This document shows, one piece after another, positions 32,256 to 43,000 of a DNA stretch of 64,000 nt. Under the pieces are notes generated by a model that did not search any database, was not told where the DNA came from, and worked only from the letters and a program-made list of their open reading frames with translations. This stretch comes from Paratrimastix pyriformis. Its lineage: Eukaryota > Preaxostyla > Paratrimastigidae. A program made the translations under genes and the position numbers. The stretch spans positions 124,001 to 188,000 of the forward strand of contig JAPMOS010000037.1 of assembly GCA_027972325.1 (NCBI GenBank), read 5' to 3'. Position 1 is the first letter of the stretch; every line of letters starts with the position of its first letter.

Positions 32256-35200
32256 ATGGCGTCTAGAGAGCCTCCTCCCAATGCGGTCGATCCGGAAGCC
32301 CTCCAAGAATCAGAACAGCTTGCACGCGACATCGAGTCTCAAATCGCTCAGCTTCAGGAAATTTATGATGAGCGGGAGCGGGAGATCAACATCCTTCAAT
32401 CCAAACTCGCCGCCAAGGTATCGTTTCGTTTTTTTCTTGGCCGCATCGTCTCTGCGGTTTCATCCTTGTAGCGCGTTGAACTCGGGGGTGTGGACAACAG
32501 CAAGGAGCAGGAGCAGGCCACCCAACGCCAAATTGCGCTCCTGGAGAACCGCCTCCAGCGGGTCTGTGCGCCGTGCCCCCCGCCCCCGCGCGCCTCACAC
32601 TGCCTCCCTTCTGGGGGTGTGCTGCATCCACGACAGGCGCTGGTGCGGTGGAATGAGTCGCTTGCCCGGAACCGGGACCTGCGCGAGCAGATCGAGAGCC
32701 TGCGGGCCGACCTGGTGGTCTTCGACGGCCAGTCGCGGAAGGCCGAGAAGCAGCTCACCGACCGCAAGCGGGAGATCATGCTCCTCATCGAGCAGTCCTC
32801 CCAGGCCTACGAGGAGCGGTCCGCACACACCACGCCCCACGCCATGCCATCCCCCGCCCCATCCCGCCGTGCACGCAACCCCCCGGCCATGCCGATCGCC
32901 GATCGGGCCCCTGTCGTTTGGTTTGGGTCTGTGGATGGGTGGCGGTCTGCGGGCGGGTGGGGGCGCTGACTTGGGCCGCAGGAACGGGGCCCTGGAGGAG
33001 CACGAGGCCCTGGAGGAGCAGCACAAGCAGCGCCTCGCCCAGTGGGCCAAGGAGTACGAGGCCCTCAAGGAGCCCCCCAAGCGTCCGCCTGCCGCCCCCC
33101 GCCACCCCACCCCCGGGCACACACCTCCGTCCCTCTCGCCCCCACCAGCGGCCACCCGGGGCACGGCGACCGGCTCGGCGGCGGGAAGCGAGACGCAGGC
33201 CCCCGGGACGCCCCAGTCGCGGCACACGCCCACCCCGCCCCCCGTGGCCGGCAGCCCGACCAAGTCCAATCTGCGGGCCTCGGTGGCCGGTCCGTCCCGC
33301 CTGCTCAACCCGCACCCGCTCGTGACGCACCTCCACAGACCCCACTCACTCAATGCGCATCCGTCCAACCCGCACCCCTGCCCCTGCCCCTGCAGAGCGG
33401 GCCTCCATGCAGCGGCCCCTGCAGCAGCTGGCCAACGAGCGGGTCGTGGCCTACGAGGACGCCCTGCGCCAGATCCAGGCGGCCACCCGCATCCCCGACG
33501 TCGACCAGCTTGTCCGCACCCGCTCCCCCACCCACCCCCCCCCCCCACCCCCCCCCCCCACCACCACCACCCCTCCCGCCCTCCCGCCCTCCCGCCCTCC
33601 ATGTGCCGTGGCCATTCGCCCCTTTCTGCATCCCGAGTGGCCCGGCGGTGCCCGTCAGGACTGCTCACGCCCCATGGGTGACATGCTCATGGGTGGCATG
33701 CTCATGGGTGACATGCTCATGGGTGACATGCTCATGGGTGGCATGCTCATGGGTGACATGCTCATGGGTGACATGCTCATGGATGACATGCTCATGGATG
33801 ACATGCTCATGGATGACATGCTCATGGGATATGACGATGGCTGGGGCGGGCAGGTGGGCCGGTTCATCGAGATCGAGGACAAGAACGTCTCCACGGCCAA
33901 CATGATCGGCGACCTCGAGTCCGCCCAGCCCACAGCCCACAGCACAGCCCACAGCACAGCCCACAGCACAGCCCACAACAGCACAGCCCACAACAGCACA
34001 GCCCACAACAGCACAGCCCACAACAGCACAGCCCACAACAGCACAGCCCACAACAGCACAGCCCACAACAGCAGCCCACAACAGCACAGCCCCCGCCAAC
34101 CCCACGCTCAGACACCCAACCTCCCCCCCCCCCCCCCCCCGCGTGCAGGGTTGAGACCAACCGGCTGCGGGCCCGGGCCCGTGAGCTGCACGAGGAGGAG
34201 GAGCGGCGGCGGCGGAGCGAGACCCAGGCGGCCGAGGCGATCATGCAGCGGACGCAGGCCCTCCAGGAGCGGCTGCGGGCCCTCGAGCAGGCCAAGGAGG
34301 AGCACCTGGCCAACCTCAAGGCCGGCCTCTCCTGGGTCCGCCCCGCCCGCCCTTACCTCCGCTCGCCCTCCTCCGCCGGCCCGTGGGAGAGACGCCTGGG
34401 CGGCGGCGGCGGCGGCGGCGGCGGAACCTTATGTCAGTGGTGGCTTATTGTGCGGGGGGGATGTCGCCGGGGTCGTGTCGGCTGTTGGGCGGGTGGGTGG
34501 GTTGGGGATGTCGACCCGGGGTCGTGTGGGCGCAGCTGGAGCGGCTCATCCCCCAGATCGCGGCCACCCTGCGCGGGGTGCGGGTGCCCCTGCCGCCCGA
34601 GGACACCCTGACCGGCGAGCCCCACGTGACCCGCGAGAACATCCTCAAGTACCTCGGTCTGCCGCCGCTGCCCTGCCCCCCGTGCGGCCGCTCCTCCGGC
34701 CTCTGCCCCGTGGCTCATGATGGCGGGGGACTGTTTGTGGGCCAGGCCTGATCGAGCAACACCCAACGAGCTCGTGCCGCCGTACGTGCTGCGCCACCCC
34801 GAGCTGCGCGAGGCCCTCATAGCCAAGCCCGACCGCAGGGCGGCCGTCGAGGGGTCCATCGAGCCCCATCCACGGCGTCCGTAACGCCCCCTCACACACA
34901 CACACCGTCCGCTCCACGCACCGTCTGATCCACCAATGGCACGAGCATCGTCACAGCAACTCGGCCTTGTCGATCCTTGATGATCATCACCCCCCCCCCG
35001 CCCCCCCCCCCCCCCCGCCTGCCAGGCTGTTGACGAGGACGAGGCGCTGGTGTCGGAGACGCCCCTCACTGGCCTGCAACTCGAGGGCACCCGCCAGGTC
35101 AGTCACCTTCGCCTCCTCGCAGGCCCAACCCCGGTCATATGCCCCCCCCCCCCCCCCCCCCTAGCTGATCGAGAAGCGCCTCAGCATGCAAGCACAGGCT

Positions 35201-35341
35201 CCCCCGGCGACGCCTTCCACGGGTGCACCCTCCCGAACATCGTCTTCGATTCGAGCTCGTGCCACACCAGGACCACGATCAACAACACCCGGGGGAGGCG
35301 GCCTGTTGATGAGCACCACGAGTCCGACCATCCCCAAGTAA
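32256..35341 (+). CDS. Outer dynein arm docking complex-like coiled-coil protein (DC2/CCDC114/CCDC63 family)
   Basis: Likely part of the complex that anchors outer dynein arms to axonemal doublets. ATG at 32256; first exon gives IESQIAQLQEIYDERERE. Further exons are mostly heptad coiled coil: RQIALLENRLQRV, RDLREQIESLRADLVVFDGQ, HKQRLAQWAKEYEAL, RFIEIEDKNVSTANMIGDLE (compare the F-x-x-I-E-E-x-N-x-x-x-x-N-Y-I-x-E-L signature), ERLRALEQAKEEHL, then a family-like end VTRENILKYLG ... LIEQ ... NELV. Between LIEQ and NELV a C run is one base short of the open frame. A Ser/Thr/Pro-rich tail ends TSPTIPK-TAA at 35341. Introns hold repeats (33676-33825, 33930-34085) and poly-C tracts. Family assignment rests on pattern, so homologous coiled-coil families remain possible. 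Confidence 0.68.
33676..33825. repeat. 15-nt ATGCTCATGGGTGAC tandem repeat
   Basis: Ten copies, with GGTGGC, GGTGAC and GGATGAC variants, in the intron before the FIEIEDKN exon. The repeat stays open in one frame but is bounded by a donor (GTCCGC at 33512) and an acceptor ending GGCAG near 33851. Confidence 0.9.
33930..34085. repeat. CACAGCCCACAACAG array
   Basis: Tandem CACAGCCCACA(ACAG) units in the intron after the GDLE exon, followed by a C20 tract (34121-34140) just before the acceptor. Confidence 0.9.
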
Positions 35342-35726
35342 ATAATCATCTCGCGGGTGGTGTCACAAAATTCGGGGGGGTTTCCACGTTCGTTCATCGT
35401 CGGAATATGTGTGTAAAGCGCGACTTTTATTTTTGTGCTCGGCGGGAGTGGTAGAATACCACGGAGAACATTTGTGTGAACTTAAAAAAAAAAAATTGAG
35501 CCTCAAATCTGTGGGGCCTCTGGTAAAAAAGTGTCCCAGTCGAAAAAAAAATGAGATCAGGAGTGTGACTCTCTGTCAGAAGTCGGAGAGTGTCGCAAAA
35601 AGTGTGTGACACCAGCTCCGACCCACTGCCAACCTCACCCGTGCGATTCAGCCCGTTCAAACACACAAGGTTTGGCGAGTCCTTGGCCTTTTGGCGCCAT
35701 TTCTGATCCTGTTCCTTGGTCGATAG
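35342..35726. promoter_or_regulatory. AT-richer upstream region of the cDPG synthetase gene
   Basis: About 385 bp with A-runs at 35485 and 35545 and no supported ORF. It must contain the 3' UTR of the coiled-coil gene and the promoter of the next. Confidence 0.5.
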
Positions 35727-37246
35727 ATGTCGTCTGCCCGTCGTGAGCGTATCATCATTATCGGTGCCGCCGGCCGTGACTTCGTCTGTCTCTTGCTTGT
35801 CGCTCTTGACACAGCTCATCATGATGGTTTCCACAGCACAACTTCAACGTCTACTTCCGCCAGTCTCCCCAGTACGAGGTTGTTGGCTTCACCGCCACCC
35901 AGATCCCCAACATTGAGGGCCGCCTGTACCCCGCTGAGCTCTCTGGCCCCCTCTACCCTCGTGGCCTTCCCATCTGGGAGGAGAAGAACCTCGAGTCCCT
36001 CATCAAGGAGCACCACGTTGACCGGTGCATCCTGTCCTACTCTGACCTGAACAACCAGACTGTCATGATCATTGCCAACCGCTGCATGGCCGCCGGTGCC
36101 GACTTCGGTCTCCTTGGCCCCAAGTCCACCCAGCTGAAGTCCACCAAGCCCGTCATTGGTGTTTGCGCCGTTCGCACTGGCTGCGGCAAGTCTCAGACTT
36201 CCCGCTACATTGCCAAGCTCCTCCGCGACGCCGGTCTCCGCACCGTCGCTGTTCGTCACCCCATGCCCTGTCTGTCTTCAGAAAAAATTTCTTGATTTTT
36301 CCTGACCTTCATTCATTTTATTAGACGGCAACCTCGCCGAGCAGCGCGTCCAGCGCTTCGGCACCTATGAGGATCTCGAGCGCCACCACGTTACCTTCGA
36401 GGAGCGTGAGGAGTATGAGATGCACATTCTGAAGGGCACCGTCGTCTACGCCGGTGTTGACTACGAGGCCATTCTTCGTGAGGCCGAGAAGGAGGCTGAT
36501 GTCGTCATCTGGGACGGTGGCAACAACGACTTCTCCTTCTACCAGACTGATCTCCTCGTCTGCGTCGCCGATCCTCTGCGCTCTGGCCACGAGGTCATGT
36601 ACTACCCTGGCAACGTCAACTTCCGCATTGCCAACATCATCCTCATCAACAAGGCCAACACTGCCCCCGCCGCCGCCATTGAGTCCATCAAGGAGAACGC
36701 CCACAAGCTCAACCCCCATGCCAAGGTTATCCTCGGCTGCTCTGAGGTTACCGCCGATCACCCCGAGGTCATCCGCGGCAAGAAGGTTCTGGTCTGTGCA
36801 TCGACTTTTTTCGCGTTCCAGTATCCTCATCTCTCCATTTCCAATCCGAATAGCTCATTGATGATGGCCCCACCCTCACTCACGGTGAGATGGCCTTCGG
36901 TGCCGGCAAGGTTGCCGCCGACAAGTACGGCGCTGCTGAGATCGTTGATCCCCGCCCCGCCGCCCACGGCTCCCTGATCGGTATCTTCCAGAAGTGGACC
37001 GGTCTCGGCAAGACCCTCCCTGCCATGGGCTACTACCCCGAGCAGATTAAGGATCTCTCTGACACCATCAACGCCTGCCACTGCGACTCCGTCATCATTG
37101 CCACCCCCATGGATCTGACCCGCCTGGTTAAGATCAACAAGCCCACTACCCAGATCGCCTACGACCTCGTCGACATGGGCGAGAACCGCCTCCGCGACGA
37201 CATCGCCGCCTTCATTGCCCAGGTCAAGAAGCAGATGCACCACTAA
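35727..37246 (+). CDS. cpgS: Cyclic 2,3-diphosphoglycerate synthetase
   Basis: ATP-dependent enzyme that cyclises 2,3-diphosphoglycerate, first known from thermophilic methanogens where the product accumulates as a solute; homologues occur in various bacteria. Four exons (35727-35783, 35837-36269, 36325-36791, 36854-37246) total 1350 nt, giving 449 residues, close to archaeal length. Motifs: N-terminal RIIIIGAAGRDFHNFNVYFR, NIEGRLYPAELSGPLYP, a P-loop GVCAVRTGCGKSQTSR, EADVVIWDGGNNDFSFY, VVYAGVDYEAIL, LIDDGPTLTHGEMAFGAG and ATPMDLTRLV. Introns of 53, 55 and 62 nt all start GTCTGT and end AG, so this is a resident eukaryotic gene. Codon use is less GC-extreme than in neighbours, as in highly expressed genes. 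Ends KKQMHH-TAA. Confidence 0.93.
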
Positions 37247-37655
37247 ACTTTTTCTCTCCTTCCGCCGATCTCCCGAAAAAGGAGTTGGCCGGAGTTGAGT
37301 ATTTGTTATCTTGGGTGAGAATGTCCCTTGCTCTCCCAATTTCTCTTTTGAACATGTGTAAAGCATATCTAGCTCGCGCGTGGGAAAAGGCGGGGAGGGT
37401 GAAGGGGAAAAACTAAAGTTCAGGTTCTTTCGGTAATCTTTACAGGAGGTTCTTCACAGAACTCTGGAGAGTGACGCTGTCCTCCAAAGGTTTGAACAGA
37501 GGGCCGGCGCATGGCCCCGGGGGTTCTAGCGACGACCTCGTCGTATCGAGTTACTGTTGCCGACGTGACGAGGTCATGCGTCGGGTGTCCATTCCCGCGG
37601 TTTTCGTGCTGTTCAACACAGCCCAATCGCCAGAGCACCACCACCAACAACAGCC
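37247..37655. promoter_or_regulatory. 3' UTR of cDPG synthetase and upstream region of zinc-finger copy B
   Basis: The first 255 bp are unique and AT-richer. From 37502 the sequence is the right arm of the inverted duplication and is the mirror of 18942-19096, including the conserved GACGAGGTCATGCG segment. Confidence 0.6.
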
Positions 37656-39965
37656 ATGCCTCGCCACAACAACTACAGCCTTGCCGCGGCCGCTGCCACC
37701 GCCGCTGCGCGCCGGCAGCCCCAGCAGCAGGCACCGACCATCCTCGCGGCGCTCCAACAGCAGAGACGCGCTGCTGGCACTGCTTGCACCACCATGACAC
37801 CCATCGTTGTCCAGCAGCAGCCCATCTACCGCCAGCAGCAACAATCACCAGCAATGATGATGGTGTCGCCCACCCGCTCCCCGCTGATGACGAGGATGAC
37901 TCCGGCCTCCGGAGCGTCCACTCGGTTTGCTGGTGCAGCTCCTCACACTTCTTCCCACAACATCAACAACACGAGCAGCATTGCTGTTGTCGCTGATTAT
38001 CGTCGGCCTCTTCTTCCCGCCAGAGCAGCACCACCGCGATCCGCACCATCGTCTCCCGTCGCCGCGGTGAAGTCTGCTGCCAGTCGGCCGATCACCCCCG
38101 TCCCCTCCACCCCGCCTCAGCGCCGCCCTGCCGGCTGCGGCTGCGGTGGCAGCCCCGCCGCGGGGCCGGTGATGCTGCCCTCGCCCCTGATTGCCGCTGC
38201 CGCGGCGGCGGCGATGGCCCCTCGCCCCTGGGGGCAAGGGCGAGCCCAAGCGGCGCACCCTGTACAAGACCGAGCTGTGCCGCAACTTCATGGAGCTGGG
38301 CCACTGCGAGTACGGCGACGTCTGTCCCCCCGCGCCAACGCCCCTTGCCCGCCTGTCATCACGCCCCCGCTCGCTTTCCCTCTCCTTTCCCTCTTTTCGG
38401 TCGCTGGGAAGTTCCCACCCTCGCTCATCCCCGTTGACTTCGCCTTCGCCCCCCCACGGCTTCTTCGACTCGACAGAAATGCGAGTTCGCCCATGGCGAG
38501 GCCGAGCTCGTCTCGACGGGGCCCCGCCACCCCTGCTACCGGACCCGCGCCACAGCTTCCATTCCCCGGCATGGTGTGCTACTACGGCACGGTCCGCCCC
38601 TGCCTGCCCCCCGATCCCCAGGCACCCCGCTCTCCCCAGGCACCCCGCTCCCCAGGCACCCTGTCCTGTCCTGTCCTTTCCGACCCCCTCTTCTGCCGTC
38701 CTCAGCTGTCCACCTGCCCGCCTCGTCCTCATTCCGATCGGCCCTCCCTTCCTTTGTCATCCCCTCGCACCCCCGCAGCGATGCCGCTTCCAGCACGTGC
38801 CCCCGCAGCCCACCGAGGCGGCCCAGATCGCGGTCCTCGCCGCCATCATCGCCGCCGCCGCCGCCGCCGCTGCCACCAATGACGACGCCCAGGGCCGGCG
38901 ACTGGCCGCCTTCGAGGGGCTCGCCCCGACCCCCTCCACCTGCCAGCAGGGCCCGTGGGCCAGCAGCGGCAGCAGCGGCGCCGATGAGTGGGCCGGTGGG
39001 TGCTGCGAGCCGCTCCTGCTGGACGTCGAGCCGTGCCCCTTCACCATCCGCGCGCCGCCCTGCCTGGACGGGTGCCCCCAGCCGCTGGGCGATGGCGCCC
39101 TCGAGGAAGGCCCCGCCCCGGCCGAGGTGCCGCCCCCCTCCGCCGACCTCGGTGATGCCGATGCCGATGCCGATGCCGATGCCAATGATATCGATGCCGA
39201 TGCCGATGCCGATGCCGATGATGAGGAGGACGCCGAGTGTGCGGCTGCGGCCGAGCTGGCCCTGATCGCCTCATCTGCCCCGGCCTCGGCCTCCTCTCGG
39301 GCAGCCGCCGCCCCCGCAACGCCCCCCGCAACGCCCCTCGCAACGCCCCTCGCAACGCCCCTCGCAACGCCCCTCGCAACGCCCCTCGCAACGCCCCTCG
39401 CAACGCCCCTCGCAACGCCCCTCGCCACCACCCCCAAGCGGACCGCGGGTGCGGGCGGCAAGGGCAGCAGCAGCAGCAGCAACAGCAGCCCCCTGCCAGC
39501 GGCATTCGGGCTCTCGGGCCGTGCCCCGAGCAGCCTCTCGCTGGCCAGCGCGACCTCGCCCTTGGGCTCCCAGCCCGCGGCGGCCCGCTCGCCCTTCGAG
39601 GGCTGCCTGTCGCCCGTCTTCGGGGCCCCGGCCGACCCCCAGGCGGCCGCCATCATCACCACAATGTGCCTGTCCACCCCGCCCGGCTTCGGCCCCGCCG
39701 CCCGCTGGGACTCGGCGCCCTCGCCCATCATCGGCTGCTCCTGGTGAGGCCCTCGCCCCGCCCCCCCGGGCACCGCCGCATCGCTGTTGTCGAGCTGTTG
39801 ATATGTTAATAGCCGCTGATGTGTTTATAGCCGCTCCTTTCTCGTTCCTTGCGATATGTTAATAGCCATCCCCCCTTCCCTCTTCCCCTTGTTGATTTAT
39901 TCTGCTCGCTCCTTCTCAGCCCATTGTATGTCGACGACAAACATTCATGCTTCTCACATCCGCTG
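37502..39965 (+). repeat. Inverted duplication, right arm
   Basis: Inverted match to 16640-19096, 18.4 kb away. It begins at CCGGCGCATGG and fades out after the conserved TTGTTGATTTATTCTGCTCG segment of the 3' UTR. Confidence 0.92.
37656..39747 (+). CDS. Tristetraprolin-like CCCH zinc-finger protein, copy B (frame disrupted)
   Basis: Same gene as copy A, inverted. The N-terminal exon is identical to copy A until the poly-Ala stretch. There copy B lacks one ATG codon and then one base in each of two homopolymers (near 38220 and 38235), shifting the frame before finger 1. In finger 2 it lacks CTGC near 38553 (removing the first Cys) and one C near 38568. Downstream it is open to the natural C-terminus SPIIGCSW-TGA: the segment GRRLAAFEGLAPTPSTCQQG is intact here but damaged in copy A. 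Either a decaying paralogue or a consensus error between near-identical repeats. Introns and splice sites match copy A. Confidence 0.6.
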
Positions 39966-40020
39966 AGGTTATTGCCGGATGGAGGCTGTAAGGTTATTGG
40001 ACGTGCAATGTCGCTGCCCC
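39748..40020. other. Convergent 3' ends of zinc-finger copy B and TRIM gene
   Basis: 273 bp of AT-richer sequence. It contains several TTAATAGCC-like repeats that are also present in the copy A 3' UTR (16740-16800). No ORF. Confidence 0.55.
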
Positions 40021-43000
40021 TCAGAGGAGGCACTGCCTGTAGAGGACCCAGCGGCCCCCCGTGCGGCCGGCCTCGGACTGGACCAGGTTGCCGCGCCAGT
40101 CCCAGACCAGCCCCAGCACGGCCCCCGCCTGGGCGGCCGCCAACCGGACGGCCATCTGAGGGCTGCCCGCCTCGCCACACCGGCCGACGCCCGCCCCCAG
40201 CCGGTTGCCGTACCCACCCGGCCCGCCTGGTGGGCTGTTGCGGTGCTCCTGGCGGGCTTCCTCATCCTCGCCGATCTGCTCCGGGTCGGGCGCCTCCAGG
40301 GCGGCCATGGCGGCCTCCTCTTCCTCGTCGTCATCCCCCTGGGCGGCGGGGGCGGGTGACCCGTAGAGGTCCCACCGGGCCACCAGGTCGGGGCGCCTCT
40401 GGTCGGCGCCCAGGTAGAGGGCCCCGCAGACGACCGCCGCGAAGCCGACCTCGGTCTTGGGCGGGCAGCCGGGCAGCAGGCAGGTGGGCAGGGGCAGGGG
40501 CGGGTCGGCCCCGGGGCCCGTCCAGAGCCTGACCAGGGCCATGGCCTCGGGGTCGACCAGCCCCACCTGCAAGGGGCCGCCCCGGGGCCGGGCGAAGCAG
40601 ACGTAGAGGCACCCGGGCACGTCCACGTGGACGGAGAGGTCGCTGTAGTAGCCGCCCGTGTAGGCGCTGGCGTTGAGGCAGCCGGCCCCGGGGAGCCGCA
40701 GGGCCCCCACCAGGCGCCCGTCGGCGGCCCGGATGCGGCACAGGGTGGGCGTCCCGTAGTGGGCCATGTACAGGTAGCCGCCCAGGGCCCCGTGGGCGTA
40801 GCCGGCCACGCAGAGGGTGCCCCCCGGCCGGTCGGCCAGCAGCCCCTGGGGGTCGGCCAGGGTGATGGTCCGGGGGCCGGCCCCCACGTCCGGCGGGGGC
40901 GACCCGGGCGGCGAGGAGCGGGCAGCGGACGGCGGGGGGCTGAGCCCGTGGGCGGTCATGAGGGCCTCCAGGGAGGGGTACTCGGCCAGGGCGCCCGCCC
41001 AGAGGTCGGACCCCTCGAGGCCGTACCAGCGGCCCGTCAGGGGGTCCGGCCAGACCGACGCACAGGGCGCCCGGCAGGAGGCCACCAGCCCCCCGTCCCG
41101 GTCGAGGGGCCGCAGCGGGCGCCCCAGCCGGGCCCGGCACCGGCCCCGGAAGTGGCGCCCCCAGGCGGGGTCCCCGTGCATGGTGGCCACGGTCAGCGGG
41201 GGCCCCGGCTGGCCCGAGCAGAACCAGCGGGCGCACAGGGGGCACCGCCGGGGGGCAGGCAGCACCCGCACCACCAGCGGGCTCCCGACCACGTGCCGCC
41301 CCGCCCCGTCCGTCAGGTGGATCCGGTAGTGACCTGCACACAGGCAACAGGGCAGGGGTGAGAGCGCTGGGTGGGGCGTGGTCGTGGCGGGAGCGGCGGC
41401 GGGGGAGGCGGCGGGAGCGGCGGCGGGAGCATACAAGGGCCGCGGACCGGGGTCGGCGAATGATCCCTGGACGATCCAGGGCCCCTCGGGGGTGGGCGTG
41501 GGGCGGCGGAGGTCCCAGGGGGGCAGCGGGACGGCCAGCCCGGGGGGGCAGTCGGGCCGGGGGAGCGCCCAGAGGCCCATCCGCAGCTCGGCCTCGGCCT
41601 CGGCCAGCCCCGCTGCCCAGCCGCCCGGCCCCACGGGGCGCCCGCAGCCGTCCCGCAGCTGCACAGCAACCGCTGCGCCCCAACCGGCCACAGACGCATC
41701 GGACATCCATGATCCATGCCCAGATGCCCAGATAGATGCCCGCCGAACGATCGCCGGCAGGGGGGCCATGGAGGACATGGAGGGCATGGAGGCCAGGAAG
41801 GGCATGGAGGGCATGGAGGGCATGGAGGCCAGGAAGGGCATGGAGGGCATGGAGGGCATGGAGGGCATGGAGGCATGGAGGGCATGGAGGGCATGGAGGG
41901 CATGGAGGGCATGGAGGGCATGGAGGGCATGGAGGGCATGGAGGGCATGGAGGCCAGGAAGGGCATGGAGGCCAGGAAGGCCGTCCGGCCGGGGCGGACC
42001 GTATGGCATGCCTGCGAAGAGGGGCACGACAGGGGCCGGGGCCCGCTCGTCGAGGGGGCTGGCGCTGGCGCCCTCGGGCAGCTCCACCGCGAGGGGGGCG
42101 GCCGGCAGGGGGGCGGCCATGCTGCCGCACCCGGGGGCGCTGCCGACCGGGCATGGGCACAGCTCCAGGCGTGGCCGCAGCCCCGAGGCGGACGGCTGGG
42201 CGGGATCGGACCCCAGAGGCCCGTCGGGGTCTTCGAGGTCCCCGGGGGCGGCCTCGAGGCGGCCCAGCTGGGCGATGAGCTCGGCCAGCCGGTCGGGGCG
42301 GACCAGCCCGTACCCCAGCCGGATGGGGGTCCGCGGGCAGGGCGCCACCTGCAGGTCGCGGTCCTCCAGCTCCCCCAGCCGGCGCAGCAGGGGCCCCCGG
42401 TGCTGCAGCAGCATCGTGTCCGCGTCCAGGGTCGGGCCCCGGCCGGGGGCCCCGGCGGGGCAGCTGGCCAGCGAGGAGAGGGTCCCACAGCGCCCCAAGG
42501 GCCCTGAGGGAGCCGGCGGTGGCGGGGATCCGCCGGCAACGGCCATGGCCATGGCGAGGGCGGGCGCAGAGGCCGGCGGCCCGAGGAGCCTCGCGGCGTT
42601 GGCGGCCTCGAGGGCGAAGTGGTCCGCGGCCACGACGAGGCCGCGCCGGTGGACCTCCAGCGCCCGGCGCCGCTCCTGAAAGGCCGCCCGGCCCTGGGCA
42701 AGCAAATCCTCCTTGCGGGCCTCCAAGGCCGCGTGCAAGGCGGTCACGGCGGCCTCCAGGTCGCCCACGAAGGCGCCCTCCATGGCCTCCAGGGCCGCCC
42801 CGTGGTGGGCGGCATCCAGGCCCAGCGCCCCGAACTGGGCGCCCCGGGTGCTGAGGCGCTGGGCCAGGGTGGCCACCTCGGCCCGGCTCCGGGTCAGCGC
42901 CTCGGCCAGGGGGACCACGCGATGGCCCTGGTGGAGCCGGGGCTCGCAGAGGGGGCAGAGCAGGGCCATCCGCTGGTCGGCGCAGGCCTCCTCGAGGCAC

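Noticed and set aside
33676-33825. Met/Gly/Asp repeat protein segment (MGDMLMGG)
   Set aside because: The array is open in one frame, but lies between a GTCCGC donor and an acceptor; the coiled-coil exon continues cleanly without it.
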